From the NCBI GenBank assembly GCA_032622095.1, contig CP136063.1, positions 120,796,723 through 120,860,722 on the forward strand: a stretch of DNA of 64,000 nt, given 5' to 3'. The stretch comes from Siphonodentalium dalli. Lineage: Eukaryota; Mollusca; Scaphopoda; Gadilida; Siphonodentaliidae. The translations under genes were made by a program, and so were the position numbers. Position 1 is the stretch's first letter, and every line of letters starts with the position of its first letter. Under the pieces are notes generated by a model that did not search any database, had not been told where the DNA came from, and was given only the letters and a program-made list of their open reading frames with translations. Shown piece by piece: positions 10,850 through 22,107 of the stretch.

Positions 10850-12811
10850 TATGTTTACCCATACCATAGTATGGTAAACATAGTGTCGTTGCCCGGATTG
10901 ACCACTCGTCGTTCGTCCGTCTGTCTGTCTGTCTGTCCGTAGACACTTTACGAGTAATGCGATAACTCAAACATTTTCTATCCAATATGGGTTTCTCAGC
11001 CCAAAATACAGATCGAGTTCGAATTTGGGTTTGATCCGAGATTTTGTTACAGAGTTATGGCCCTTTTTCAACTTAGAATTCACGCATTCTGCCATAACTC
11101 AAACATTTTTTATCTGATTGGAACCAAATTTGGTATGTGAGTTTCACAGCCAAAAATACAGATCGAGTTCGAATATGGGTTTGATCCGATTTATTTTAAA
11201 GGAGTTATGACCCTTTTTTCGAAAATAAAATAAATTAAAAAAAAATCCGATGCTCTAACCGAAATATTTTTTGTCCGATTGTGTTTATATTTGATATGTA
11301 GGTTTATGATGACACACCCCTCACCTGTATAGTTTTTGGTATTGATTGGTTGATCAGTTTAGAAAATAATTAACCCTTTACACACATGCTATCCAATGCA
11401 ATAAGTTGAACATATTTCTTCTGATCTGCCTCATATTTCTTACCTAGGTTTTTCTTAGCACGTTCTTCATCTGTATGGTTTTTGGTATTGTTTAATTAAC
11501 CATTTTCACTCTTATGTTTACTTAGAATTCACCCAAGCTGCTATGACTCAAAACATTTTTCATCTGATCAACACAAAATTTGGTATATGAATTTATCACC
11601 CCTAAATACAGATAGAGTTCGAATATGGGTTTGATCCGATATATTTTAACAGAGTTATGACCCTTTATAATTCAAGTAATTACTGCTGGGAATTTGAAGA
11701 GAACATATATCCCACAGCAATGTGTGTTATTGAAATGAGTTAATTATCACTATGACATTAGATACTACATGCTATAAAGCATGATAGTGGTACCACTGGC
11801 TGGCTGGACTTGTTATCATAATTATGTCAAACTGTGATTGATTACTCACTCTGGTGGAGTTCTGCTTTCTGTGCAATATGAAGTTAACCCCTTTGTTGAA
11901 ACAGGTTTATTACATTAGCTATATGCACACACTTTTTGACACCTATTCTAAAATAATAAATTGGAATAGTCCATTGTTACTTTGTAGTGTTGTTTTACAG
12001 ACATTGTTCTTTACAAACACTGTTGTCTTATCTTAGACAAAAATTTATCCACACATTCCTTAGTTCCATAACATGATGTCATTGAAAATGATTAACCCTC
12101 TCCACACATCATATGGTTTTGATGCTTTTCATTTAATCATTCTCCTATGTTATGTCCAGGTTGATGGTGATCCACTTTTGATTTGCATGGATTTGGGATT
12201 AAAATTAAACCATTCCATAGACACATATTATGCGATAGACAGATATAATATTATCCCTTTCACTTTGAGCCAGGTTCAGTAAGGGTTTCAATACATCACC
12301 AATTGAATATTCATCATTAGAGGAAATGTCTTATTTTGAAATTCCCTCAATTGCATTTGGGCTCCAGGATAATATTAATGGTGCTGGTATTCTTGAGACT
12401 GACTTATTGTATGGGGTTCTAAATCCAATGACATGCTTTTCATAGACTATTTTGTGTTTATCAGTTCATTAGTTTGGGTAAGATTAACCCCATTCTATCC
12501 GATTTGATAACTCAAATATTTCCATTGATTATGTTTATAGTTCTTGGCATAGTTGACGATAACACACCCCTAACTTGCATAGTGAGGGTCATTTGGTTTA
12601 TTTGCTTAAAAATATTAACATCCTCCACCAATCCTGTTGACACAATGTGATAACTAAATATTTTTCACACGATCACTATATAAAGTGTGAATTGTTGAAA
12701 CTTTTGCACTCATGAAAAGGTTGGTGTAAGGATTTATAAAATTTATAAAAATAGCTAATCGCTATCGCCAAGGTATGGGTTAAACATCTGCCGATCGTGA
12801 TCGGCCTCTCG
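10850..12811 (+). mobile_element. R2 element, copy 2 (complete ends)
   Basis: It has the same near-palindromic start as 4204 and CTGTCTGTCTGTCTGTC at about 10920-10936. It ends at GGTATGGGTTAAACAT, the hairpin GCCGATCGTGATCGGC and CTCTCG. From about 11080 to the end it is almost the same as 19030-20763. Inserted within R3 sequence. Confidence 0.7.
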
Positions 12812-13450
12812 TTTGTCGATTACTTATATCAAAATACAGCTCATGTTCGAATTTCGGTTTAATCCGATAATTTTTGCGAGAGTTATGGCCCTTTTTTGTC
12901 CGCTGATCCGACATATAAAACCCCAAAAGTTGGGTGTCCGGATGATAACTTTAGTAGAGTTAATCAGATTTAAACCAAATTTGGTATGTGTCTTTCTCCC
13001 AGCAAAACACAGGTCAAGTTCGAATAAGGGTTCCGCCCGCCAATTTTCACCAGAGTTATGTCCGTTTTTGACTTAGAATTTTTGCCAATTTGAGGTTTCC
13101 GGATAATAACTTGAGTAAATGTGTACTGAATGAAATTAAATTTGGTATGTATGTTTACTAGAACTAAAGACAGGTTTTTATGCGCAAACAACGGTCGTAT
13201 CAAGCCGACACTTAGAGGCGGACATGAGGTCTACCGACCTTTTATTCGACTTAGAATTTGACCGTCTGTTAATATTTTTGGTTTCCGACCGATAACTCCA
13301 GTTTGGATTATTTGATCTGAATCAAAGTTGGTATGTGTATTTCCCGGCTAAAACTACAGGCCAAGTTCGAATATAAGTTCCGTCTAATTATTTTTACATG
13401 AGTTACAGCCATTTTTGTCCGCCGACCCAACGGGTTCGGAGGACTATTAT

Positions 13451-16317
13451 TAGCTCAACTTTACTTTGTAAAGTTTGAGCTATTGCCATGGCTTTGTCGT
13501 CCGTCGTACGTGTGTACGTAAGGCGTCAACAATGCAGTCTACAGGTCGTACCTTTGGTCGGATCATTATGAAATTTGTCATAGCTGTTGACATCAACATT
13601 TAGACCAGAATGATTAATTTTGGGGTCATTCGGTAAAAAAACATGGCCGCCAGTGGCCATCTTGCATTTCAAAATTCAATCCATTAGCACGGGCTACAGG
13701 GCGTACTGTTTGTCTGATCGTCATGAAATTTGTCATGGATGTTAATATTGACATGTAGATGGGAACGAGTAATTTTGGGGTCATTCGGCCCAAAAACATG
13801 GCCGCCAGCAGCCATCTTGGATTTTACTCTTTGTATGACTAAATTCTTTAGCACGGGCTACAGGTCGTACTTTTAGTCTGATCATCATAAAATTTGTCAA
13901 GAATGTTAATAATGACATGTAGATGGGAACGAGTCATTTTGGGGTCTTTCGGCCAAAAAACATGGCCGCCAGCAGGCATCTTTGATTTCACTCTTTGTAT
14001 GACTAAATCCTTTAGCACGGGCTACAGGTCGTACCTTTAGTCCGATCATCATAAAATTTGTCAAGAATGTTAATAATGACATGTAGATGGGAACGAGTCA
14101 TTTTGGGGTCATTCGGCAGAAAAACATGGCCGCCAGCAGCCATCTTTGATTTTACTCTTTGTATGACTAAATCCTTTAGCACGGGCTACAGGTCGTACCT
14201 TTAGTCTGATCATCATAAAATTTGTCATGGCTGTTGAAATTGGAATGTAAATGGGAGCGAGTAATTTTGGGGTCATTCGGCAGAAAAACATGGCCGCCAG
14301 CAGCCATCTTTGATTTTACTCTTTGTATGACTAAATCCTTTAGCACGGGCTACAGGTCGTACATTTAGTCTGATCATCATAAAATTTGTCATGGCTGTTG
14401 AAATTGGAATGTAGATGGGAACGAGTCATTTTGGGGTCATTCGGACAAAAAACATGGCTGCCAGCGGCCATCTTGGATTTCAAAATTCAATCCATTAGCA
14501 CGGGCCACAGGTCGTACTGTTCGTCTGATCATCATGAAATTTGTCATGGATGTTAATATTGACATGTAGATGGGAACGAGTAATTTTGGGGTCATTCGGC
14601 CAAAAAACATGGCGGCCAGCAGCCTTCTTGGATTTTACTCTTTGTATGACTAAATTCTTTAGCACGGGCTACAGGTCGTACCTTTAGTCTGATCATCATA
14701 AAATTTGTCATGGATGTTAATATTGACATGTAGATGGGAACGAGTAATTTTGGGGTCATTCGGCCAAAAAACATGGCCGCCAGCAGCCATCTTGGATTTT
14801 ACTCTTTGTATGACTAAATCCTTTAGCACAGGCTACAGGTCCTACTTTCAGTCTGATCATCATAAAATTTGTCAAGAATGTTAATAATGACATGTAGATG
14901 GGAACGAGTCATTTTGGGGTCAATCGGCCAAAAAACATGGCCGCCAGCAGCCATCTTGGATTTTACTCTTTGTATGACTAAATCCTTTAGCACGGGCTAC
15001 AGGCCGTACCTTTAGTCTGATCATCATAAAATTTGTCATGGCTGTTGAAATTGGAATGTAGATGGGAACGAGTAATTTTGGGGTCATTCGGCCTATAAAC
15101 ATGGCCGCCAGTGGCCATCTTGGATTTCAAAATTTAATCCATTAGCACGGGCCACAGGTCGTACTGTTCGTGTGATCATCATAAAATTTGTCATGGATGT
15201 TAACAATGACATGTAGATGGGAACGAGTAATTTTGGGGTCATTCGGCCAAAAAACATGGTCGTCGGCAGCCATCTTGGATTTTACTCTTTGTATGACTAA
15301 ATCCTTTAGCACGGGCTACAGGTTGTACCTTTAGTCTGATCATCATAAAATTTGTCGTGAATGTTAATAATGACATGTAGATGGGAACGAGTCATTTTGG
15401 GGTCATTCGGCAGAAAAACATGGCCGCCAGCAGCCATCTTTGATTTTACTCTTTGTATGACTAAATCCTTTAGCACGGGCTACAGGTCGTACCTTTAGTC
15501 TGATCATCATAAAATTTGTCATGGCTGTTGAAATTGGAATGTAAATGGGAGCGAGTAATTTTGGGGTCATTCGGCAGAAAAACATGGCCGCCAGCAGCCA
15601 TCTTTGATTTTACTCTTTGTATGACTAAATCCTTTAGCACGGGCTACAGGTCGTACATTTAGTCTGATCATCATAAAATTTGTCATGGCTGTTGAAATTG
15701 GAATGTAAATGGGAACGAGTCATTTTGGGGTCATTCGGACAAAAAACATGGCCGCCAGTGGCCATCTTGGATTTCAAAATTTAATCCATTAGCATGGGCC
15801 ACAGGTCGTACTGTTCGTCTGATCATCATGAAATTTGTCATGGTTGTTAATATTGGATTTTACTCTTTGTATGACTAAATTCTTTAGCATGGGCTACAGG
15901 TCGTACCTTTAGTCTGATCGTCATAAAATTTGTCATAGATGTTAATAATGACATGTAGATGGGAACGAGTCATTTTGGTGTCATTCGGCCAAAAAACATG
16001 GCCGCCAGCAGCCATCTTGGATTTTACTCTTTGTATGACTAAATTCTTTAGCATAGGTTACAGGTCGTACCTTTAGTCTGATCATCATAAAATTTGTCAT
16101 GGATGTTAACGATGACATGTAGATGGGATACAATCATTTTGGGGTCATTCGGCCGAAAACATGGCCGCCAGCAGCCATCTTGGATTTTACTTTTCTCTTC
16201 ATGTCTATAAACTAGTATTAGACATTCAACTTTCCACATTCCTAATCGCTCCATTGACTGTAATACATTAAATTATTCCCTTTCCAAGTTGAGCTACAGT
16301 GTCATTGACACTTTCAT
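13451..16317 (+). mobile_element. R1 element, long complete copy
   Basis: It starts TAGCTCAACTTTACTTTG, a near-palindrome with AGTTTGAGCTA, then CGTCCGTCGTACG. The body is about 16 tandem monomers: ACATGG anchors at 13641, 13796, 13960, 14124, 14288, 14452, 14607 and 14771 give steps of 155 or 164 bp. The 155-bp type has GATTTCAAAATTCAATCC in place of GATTTTACTCTTTGTATGAC. The 3' end is AAGTTGAGCTA, the hairpin AGTGTCATTGACACT and TTCAT. Repeated ~60-codon minus-strand frames come from the monomers and are not genes. Confidence 0.8.
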
Positions 16318-16731
16318 AATCGGCGTGCGGTCCGAGGTTTCCGGATGATAACTTTAGTTAGAGTGAACCAAATTAAACTAAAGACAGGTTTTTATGCGCG
16401 AACAATGGTTGTATCAAGCCGACGCTTAGAGGCGGACATGATGTCTACCGACCTTTTATTCGACTTAGAATTTGACTGCATTTTGGTATTGAAATTAGGG
16501 GTATATGAGATATTCTTCAAATGTAAGCCCAAAGTATTATTTTATTTTGCGGTAGTACAATTCGAAATAGCTAAAGGGCGTATTTTGCCACGCCCTATTG
16601 ATGCTCTTGTTAGACTTGGAAAATATTCAATACGGGGGGTATACCTTAGTCCCACCTGGGACAGGCACATCTCTAGTTATTTACTCCAGATGTTACATGT
16701 TCCAAAATCCACAAATCCACATTATTTTCAG

Positions 16732-16845
16732 ATCTTTGATACATGCATGAACAAGTCCAAAGATGATGCCGTCAGTCTAGCTGAAAAACTGAAGATAAAG
16801 CTGACAATTGAAGATAAGGAAAATGAAGGAAAGAAATTGCTGAAG
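16732..16845 (+). CDS. EEF2: eEF2 exon, 38 codons
   Basis: Encodes IFDTCMNKSKDDAVSLAEKL and on to EGKKLLK. It joins directly to the previous exon's NPIYQ and corresponds to the eEF2 stretch linking the GTPase domain to domain II. Acceptor TTTTCAG ends at 16731, donor GTATTT starts at 16846, phase 0 at both ends. An open frame extends upstream and downstream into intron sequence and should not be read as exon. Confidence 0.93.
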
Positions 16846-17255
16846 GTATTTTATTTCGTTTTGTGTCTAGCAATAACTTTGGATCCAATTTGCAGCAAGT
16901 TGCAAGTTTTATAAGTGTCTTAGAATTATGTTATAACAAAGTTTCAGCATATTCTTCTTATTAAAGCATCGCATTAACTGAAACAATGAAACATTGTCTC
17001 AATTTGTAATAAATAAAAATCTTACGAAAATTACTACAATCTCCTTTGGTAGCAATACACGATATCCAGCAATTTTGGCCAACCTGGGAGGGGGGTACTG
17101 TATTTCAAATCTGTGTTGAGCCATTATCTTTGGCATAGATCCCATCAAGCATGTTTTAATTTTGACAGAAATTGTAGGTGTACTTTAGCTTCTTTGTAAA
17201 ATTTGTTATTGAGTTATGCCTCTTGGTTTGCACACACAAAACGCTCATTTTTAGC

Positions 17256-17400
17256 TCAACTTTACTTGTTAAGTTTGGATTTTACTCTTTGCATGACTAA
17301 ATCCTTTGGTACGGCTAGGCCACTGTTTTTTTATTAGTTGGTTCGCGGAATTTTTTCTGGAAAAGTTGGGTCGGTCGGGAAAAAAAAAATGGAAAACACT
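17256..17400 (+). repeat. R1 5' fragment joined to an inverted-repeat arm relic
   Basis: TAGCTCAACTTTACTTG is followed at once by an R1 monomer tail (GGATTTTACTCTTTGCATG), so the middle has been deleted. TTATTAGTTGGTTCGCGGAA next to it resembles the 1827/3861 arms. Confidence 0.5.
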
Positions 17401-17776
17401 CAAATTTTCAAATAAAAGGAAAAATGTCTGAAAATAACCTTGTATCATATATATTATCTTGCATATATTATTGGCATCTCAATATACAGCAAGATACTTG
17501 ATCTGACTAGAAAAACAAGGTTGATATGTTTGTAATCGCTTTTAATACTCTTTAAAGGTACGGTTGGCCTTGGCGATGGGTATCCTGTAAAAATATTTCC
17601 ACCCGTCAAAAACCGCCACAAACAGAAAGAACATCAAAATTAGACAGACTTTGTCCGTATACAAATAAGAAATATCGCATAAACAGTATGTTATTGTCAT
17701 ATATTTGACTATTGTTATGTAAACAAAAGCATAAAAAGTTACTTTTCTGGTGTTTGTTTATATTATGATGGTAAAC

Positions 17777-17829
17777 ATAAAGAGCGTTCTTTGTGGGTGA
17801 ATTCCTGATATGGAACTAATAAAGAGCGT
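17777..17829 (+). repeat. Pair of the 11-mer ATAAAGAGCGT, 42 bp apart
   Basis: ATAAAGAGCGT lies at 17777-17787 and 17819-17829. This is the same pair spacing as at 1632/1674. No flanking element ends are visible. Confidence 0.55.
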
Positions 17830-18925
17830 TTATGCCATTTGTGTGTGATTAGCCAGTAGCATTGTGCTGTCTTCTGTAACACAATCAGGCTCTTGCTTAG
17901 GTAAAATATAGTAGGTCTTTATGATAACATGCTGTTACGCGATGGTCATGATATATATAAACGAAATTGTATGCTTTTAATGTTTTTCTGTTCAGTGTTT
18001 GGAACAAATATGAATATTTTAGACAATTAAGGCCTCGCGTGCCTTTAAACATAAACATAGCGAAAACAAAAACACAAAACTAGATATTGATTTTATTTGA
18101 CATTATACAGTAAATACATTTTACATACTATATGAATTTAATATAGTATAGTGTCATAGAGGTGTATTATATATGTGAATTTATATTACATCTATGACAC
18201 TATATTATATCAAATGTGTATAATATGTAAAATATACTTTGCTATAATTGTCAAATCAAATCGTCAACTCAACAAGCGTGAGCATGATACAAACTTTTTG
18301 GAACTTACCATTTAAGGACACACTATTCAAACAGTTCTTATGTGTTTAAAGTATAGAAGAGAGGTGATATGAATGAAGTCAACAAGATCATATGGGACTT
18401 ATGTATAAACAATTTTTCACAGACCAAACTAAATTCTTCAATTGAGCTACATACATTGGAACTAGAAGCCATGCATTTAAATTTAAACAAGCAATTCACT
18501 GAAATGAGTGTTTAAGACAGCATTTATTCTCACAGAGAATAATTTCCGAGCAGAACTTGCCAGAACATGTTGTTTTAAAATGCAGCTTCCCTTGATGACT
18601 TGCGAAGAATACGATAACTCCTGGAACACTAGATATGATTATGATTCATGCAAACAAAATTGAAAACTTATTGTACTACATGTCAATGCAATTTAGTCAA
18701 AATATTGATGTTAAAGTGCAGTTTGCACCGGAAGGGGTAAATATGGGATATATAACATTATATACCGATGGAAATGTCTTCAAATGATCTATAAACGCGG
18801 TGAAAGTTATCAAACTACAAAGAATTTTCTTTTCGCCAAACGCTGCCATTGTTCATGACAAGCATGTGACGCGAAATGCTCTTTATTTATAGCTTCGTAA
18901 TACATAATGTATAAACACTAAGCAC
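17830..18925. other. Intron sequence; only a palindrome recognised
   Basis: No exon or gene is seen. The one structure is the long AT-rich inverted repeat at 18089-18262. Confidence 0.5.
18089..18262. mobile_element. Palindromic MITE-like hairpin
   Basis: Left arm GATTTTATTTGACATTATA through ATAGTGTCATAGAGGTGTA is mirrored on the right: TACATCTATGACACTATAT through ATAATTGTCAAATCAAATC. About 75-bp arms with some mismatches surround a short AT-rich centre. This is a typical foldback MITE; its family is unknown. Confidence 0.65.
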
Positions 18926-20763
18926 GAACCAAATTTTGGATATGAGTTTCTCAGACCAAACAAAATACAGATAGAGTTCAAATATGGGTTTGATCCGAAT
19001 TTTTTTGCGGAGTTATGGCCCTTTTTCGACCTCGAATTCACGCATGCTGTCATAACTCGAACAATTTTTATCTGATCGGAACCCAATTTGGTATCCGAGT
19101 TTCAGAGCCCAAAATACAGATCGAGTTCGAATATGGGTTTGATTCGATTTATTTTAAAGGAGTTATGACCCTTTTTTCAAAAAATAAAATTAAAAAAAAT
19201 AAAATCCGATGCTAAAACCGAAGTATATTTTGTCCGATTGTGTTCATATTTGATATGTAGGTTTATGATGACTATCATGACATGCCCCTCATCTGTATAG
19301 TTTTTGGTATTGATTGGTTGATCGGTTTAGAAAATAATTAACCCTTTACACACATGCTATCCAATGCAATAAGTTGAACATATTTCTTCTGATCTGCCTC
19401 ATATTTCTTACCTAGGTTTTTCTTAGCACGTTCTTCGTTTGTATGGTTTTTGGTATTGTTTAATTAACCCTTTTCACTCTTATGTTTACTTAGAATTCAC
19501 CCAAGCTGCTATGACTCAAAACATTTTTCATCTGATCAGCACCAAATTTGGTATATGAATTTATCACCCCTAAATACAGATCAAGTTCGAATATGGGTTT
19601 GATCCGATATAATTTAACAGAGTTATGACCCTTTATAATTCAAGTAATTACTGCTGGGAATTTTAAGAGAACATATCTGGCAGACCATGTGTGTAATTGA
19701 AATGAGTTAATTATCAATAGGGACATGCTATAAAGCCTGATAGTGGTACTCTTGGCTGGCAGGATTTGTTATCATATTAATGTCAAATTGATTGATGGCT
19801 ATCTGGTGGAGTTCTGTTTTCTGTGCAATATTAAGTTAACCCCTTTACTGAAACAGGTTCATTACTAAAGTTTATGTAAACACTATAGGACACCTATTCT
19901 AAAATATTAAATTGGAATAGTCCATTGTTACTTTGTAGGGATGTTTTACAGACATTGTTGTCTACATACACTGTTGTCTTATCTTAGACAAAAATTAATC
20001 CACACATTCCCAGTTCCATGATATGTCATTGCAAATGATTAACCCTCTCCACACATCATATGGTTTGATGCTTTTCATTTGATCATTCTCCTATATTATG
20101 TCCAGGTTGATGGTGATCCACTTTTGATTTGCATGGATTTGGGATTAAAATTAAACCATTCCATAGACACATATTATGCGATAGACAGATATAATATTAT
20201 CCATCTCACTTTGATCCAGGTTCAGTAAGGGTTTCAATAAATCACCAATTATATATTCATCATTAGAGGAAATGTCTTATTTTGAAATTCCCTCAATTGC
20301 ATTTGGGCTCCAGGATAATATTAATGGTGCTGGTATTCTTGAGACTGACTTATGGTATGGGTTTCTAAATCCAATGACATGCTTTGTATAGACTATTTTG
20401 TGTTTATCAGTTCATTAGTTTGGGTAAGATTAACCCTATTCTATCCGATTTGATAACTCAAATATTTCCATTGATTATGTTTATACATGTAGTTCTTGGC
20501 ATAGTTGACAAGAACACACCCCTAACCTGCATAGTGAGGGTCATTTGGTTTATTTGCTTAAAAATATTAACATCCTCCGCCAATCCTGTTGACACAATGT
20601 GATAACTAAATATTTTTCACATGATCACTATATTAAGTGTGAATTGTTGAAACTTTAGCACTCATGAAAAGGTTGATGTAAGGATTTATAAAATTTATAA
20701 AAATAGCTAATCGCTATCGCCAGGGTATGGGTTAAACATCTGCCGATCGTGATCGGCCTCTCG
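18926..20763 (+). mobile_element. R2 element, copy 3 (5' truncated)
   Basis: It lacks the near-palindromic start, beginning near ACCAAATTTTGGATATGAG. It then parallels 11060-12811 closely to the same end: GGTATGGGTTAAACAT, GCCGATCGTGATCGGC, CTCTCG. Near-identity with copy 2 indicates recent activity or duplication. Confidence 0.7.
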
Positions 20764-20872
20764 TTATATTTTCTGAGGTAATGACTATAAATGAACCTCA
20801 TGCGATATTTCAATAATTTTACAGAACATGGACAAGTGAAGCATATTTTTCTTTATATTTTTAGCCACTTAA

Positions 20873-22053
20873 CTCTTTCGTTGCCGAGCTAATTTTACAC
20901 CTAAATTGCCGGAGAATTTATGAGAAAACTGATTTTATTGTGGAAAAGTATGATACAATAATAGTCTTCTTCTTATGAAATAATGTTTCAAATATCAAGG
21001 ACATGTATGTAGGTGATTAGCCAAAGAATTGCAGTTGAATATTTTGCCGAAGAATATTCACGAGAATTAAGGGGCATAACTCCTTGTCACCCAAGGGAAA
21101 TAACTCCAAATAAGGATTTGTTTGCAATAATCCAATTGAAAAATGGCCCACAACCTGCTATATTCAATATTGGTTTTCTGAGACAGTATTCCAACGATGA
21201 TGATCTGATAAATCTCTACTGTCTTTCTCATTTAAAAACTTGTAAGAATAAATTAGGGTCTAGTTCTGGTATAGCTGGACCATATGTGAGGAGCAACACA
21301 ATGCAGGAGCCGATTTAGACTTTATTGCGACAGTTTACTACGAAAATAGCTAGGTTTTTTAATTGAGGAAAATGGCAATTTTGACTGTCAAAAAAAAATA
21401 AAAAAATTGTGATATATAATTAAATCTCTAACTACAAGCTTATCATCATTGTGCTATAAATAAAATAACAAAAAGGACACATATGCATTATCTAAACTGT
21501 CACTGAGGCACGCTGGGGCCTGTGGGAGTTTATAATCACGCCGTTTGATTTAGTGAATTGCGTTTTTTACCTTGAAAAATAGGTGATTCATTCAGCAAAA
21601 ACGGCAATTTTGACTATTAAAAAAACTAATATAACAATCTAAAGTACACATAATCTTTATTGTAATGTCAGGTTGTCATACTATCATGTTTAAATTAGTT
21701 AATGCATTGGTAAAATACAGATCTTTCATATAAATAATTGTCTAAAAATATTTTTCTGAAATTGTCGGCCATTTTGGATTTCCGACTGCGGATCTTACAT
21801 TTTTTTTACAAACTTATTTCATTATTTTAATTTTCAAACGTCTTAAAAAGGATTAAAAATCAGATATATACTGCAGAATTTAATTAGAAACAATTAAAAC
21901 AATAATTTTATGAAACTTGAAAAACTTTTTTATTATTGTCATACAGTTGTGATCAAAATAATTACGGTTACAATTATGGCCGATAATATCGGCCCTGGCA
22001 ATTTACCAACCGGACATTTGGGCCGATAATATCGGCCCCTGGCAATCAAAGAG
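20873..22053. mobile_element. piggyBac-like TTAA-flanked element
   Basis: TTAA at 20869-20872 and 22054-22057 flanks the TIR CTCTTTCGTTGCC against CTCTTTGATTGCC, with two mismatches. The CTCTTT/CCCTTT start after TTAA is usual for piggyBac ends. A ~100-codon open frame (21013-21318) is unrecognised. Near the right end GGCCGATAATATCGGCC occurs at 21978 and 22021. Sequence at about 21390-21520 recurs diverged at 62500-62650. Confidence 0.65.
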
Positions 22054-22107
22054 TTAAATGTTTATTTTTTGTGTGGAGTGCAAACTACCCCTTTAATGTT
22101 CATAGAT

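Larger units (their letters stand above)
10185..16600 (+). mobile_element. R3 element, split by nested R2 and R1 copies
   Basis: The start is a near-palindrome (ATACGCCCTTTTTG then AAAAAAGGTCGTAT, 10190-10217) followed by GTCTGTCC repeats. Segments 10218-10849, 12812-13450 and 16318-16600 share sentences such as GATAACTTTAGTTAGAGT and CAAGTTCGAAT. The 3' end has GGGCGTATT, the inverted 5' start, forming a hairpin with ACGCCC (16576-16595). R2 (10850-12811) and R1 (13451-16317) sit inside it. No protein is encoded. Confidence 0.55.

Noticed and set aside
14109-15585. Recurring ~60-codon minus-strand frames with similar protein sequence
   Set aside because: They repeat with the 164-bp R1 monomer and exist only because each monomer has the same sequence; no independent coding evidence.
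13530-16300. Regularly spaced repeats resembling a CRISPR array
   Set aside because: The whole 155/164-bp unit is conserved, with no short repeat/unique spacer pattern, and the genome is eukaryotic.
16345-16914. 189-codon open frame as a separate gene
   Set aside because: Only 16732-16845 is the eEF2 exon; the rest is R3 repeat and intron that happens to stay open.
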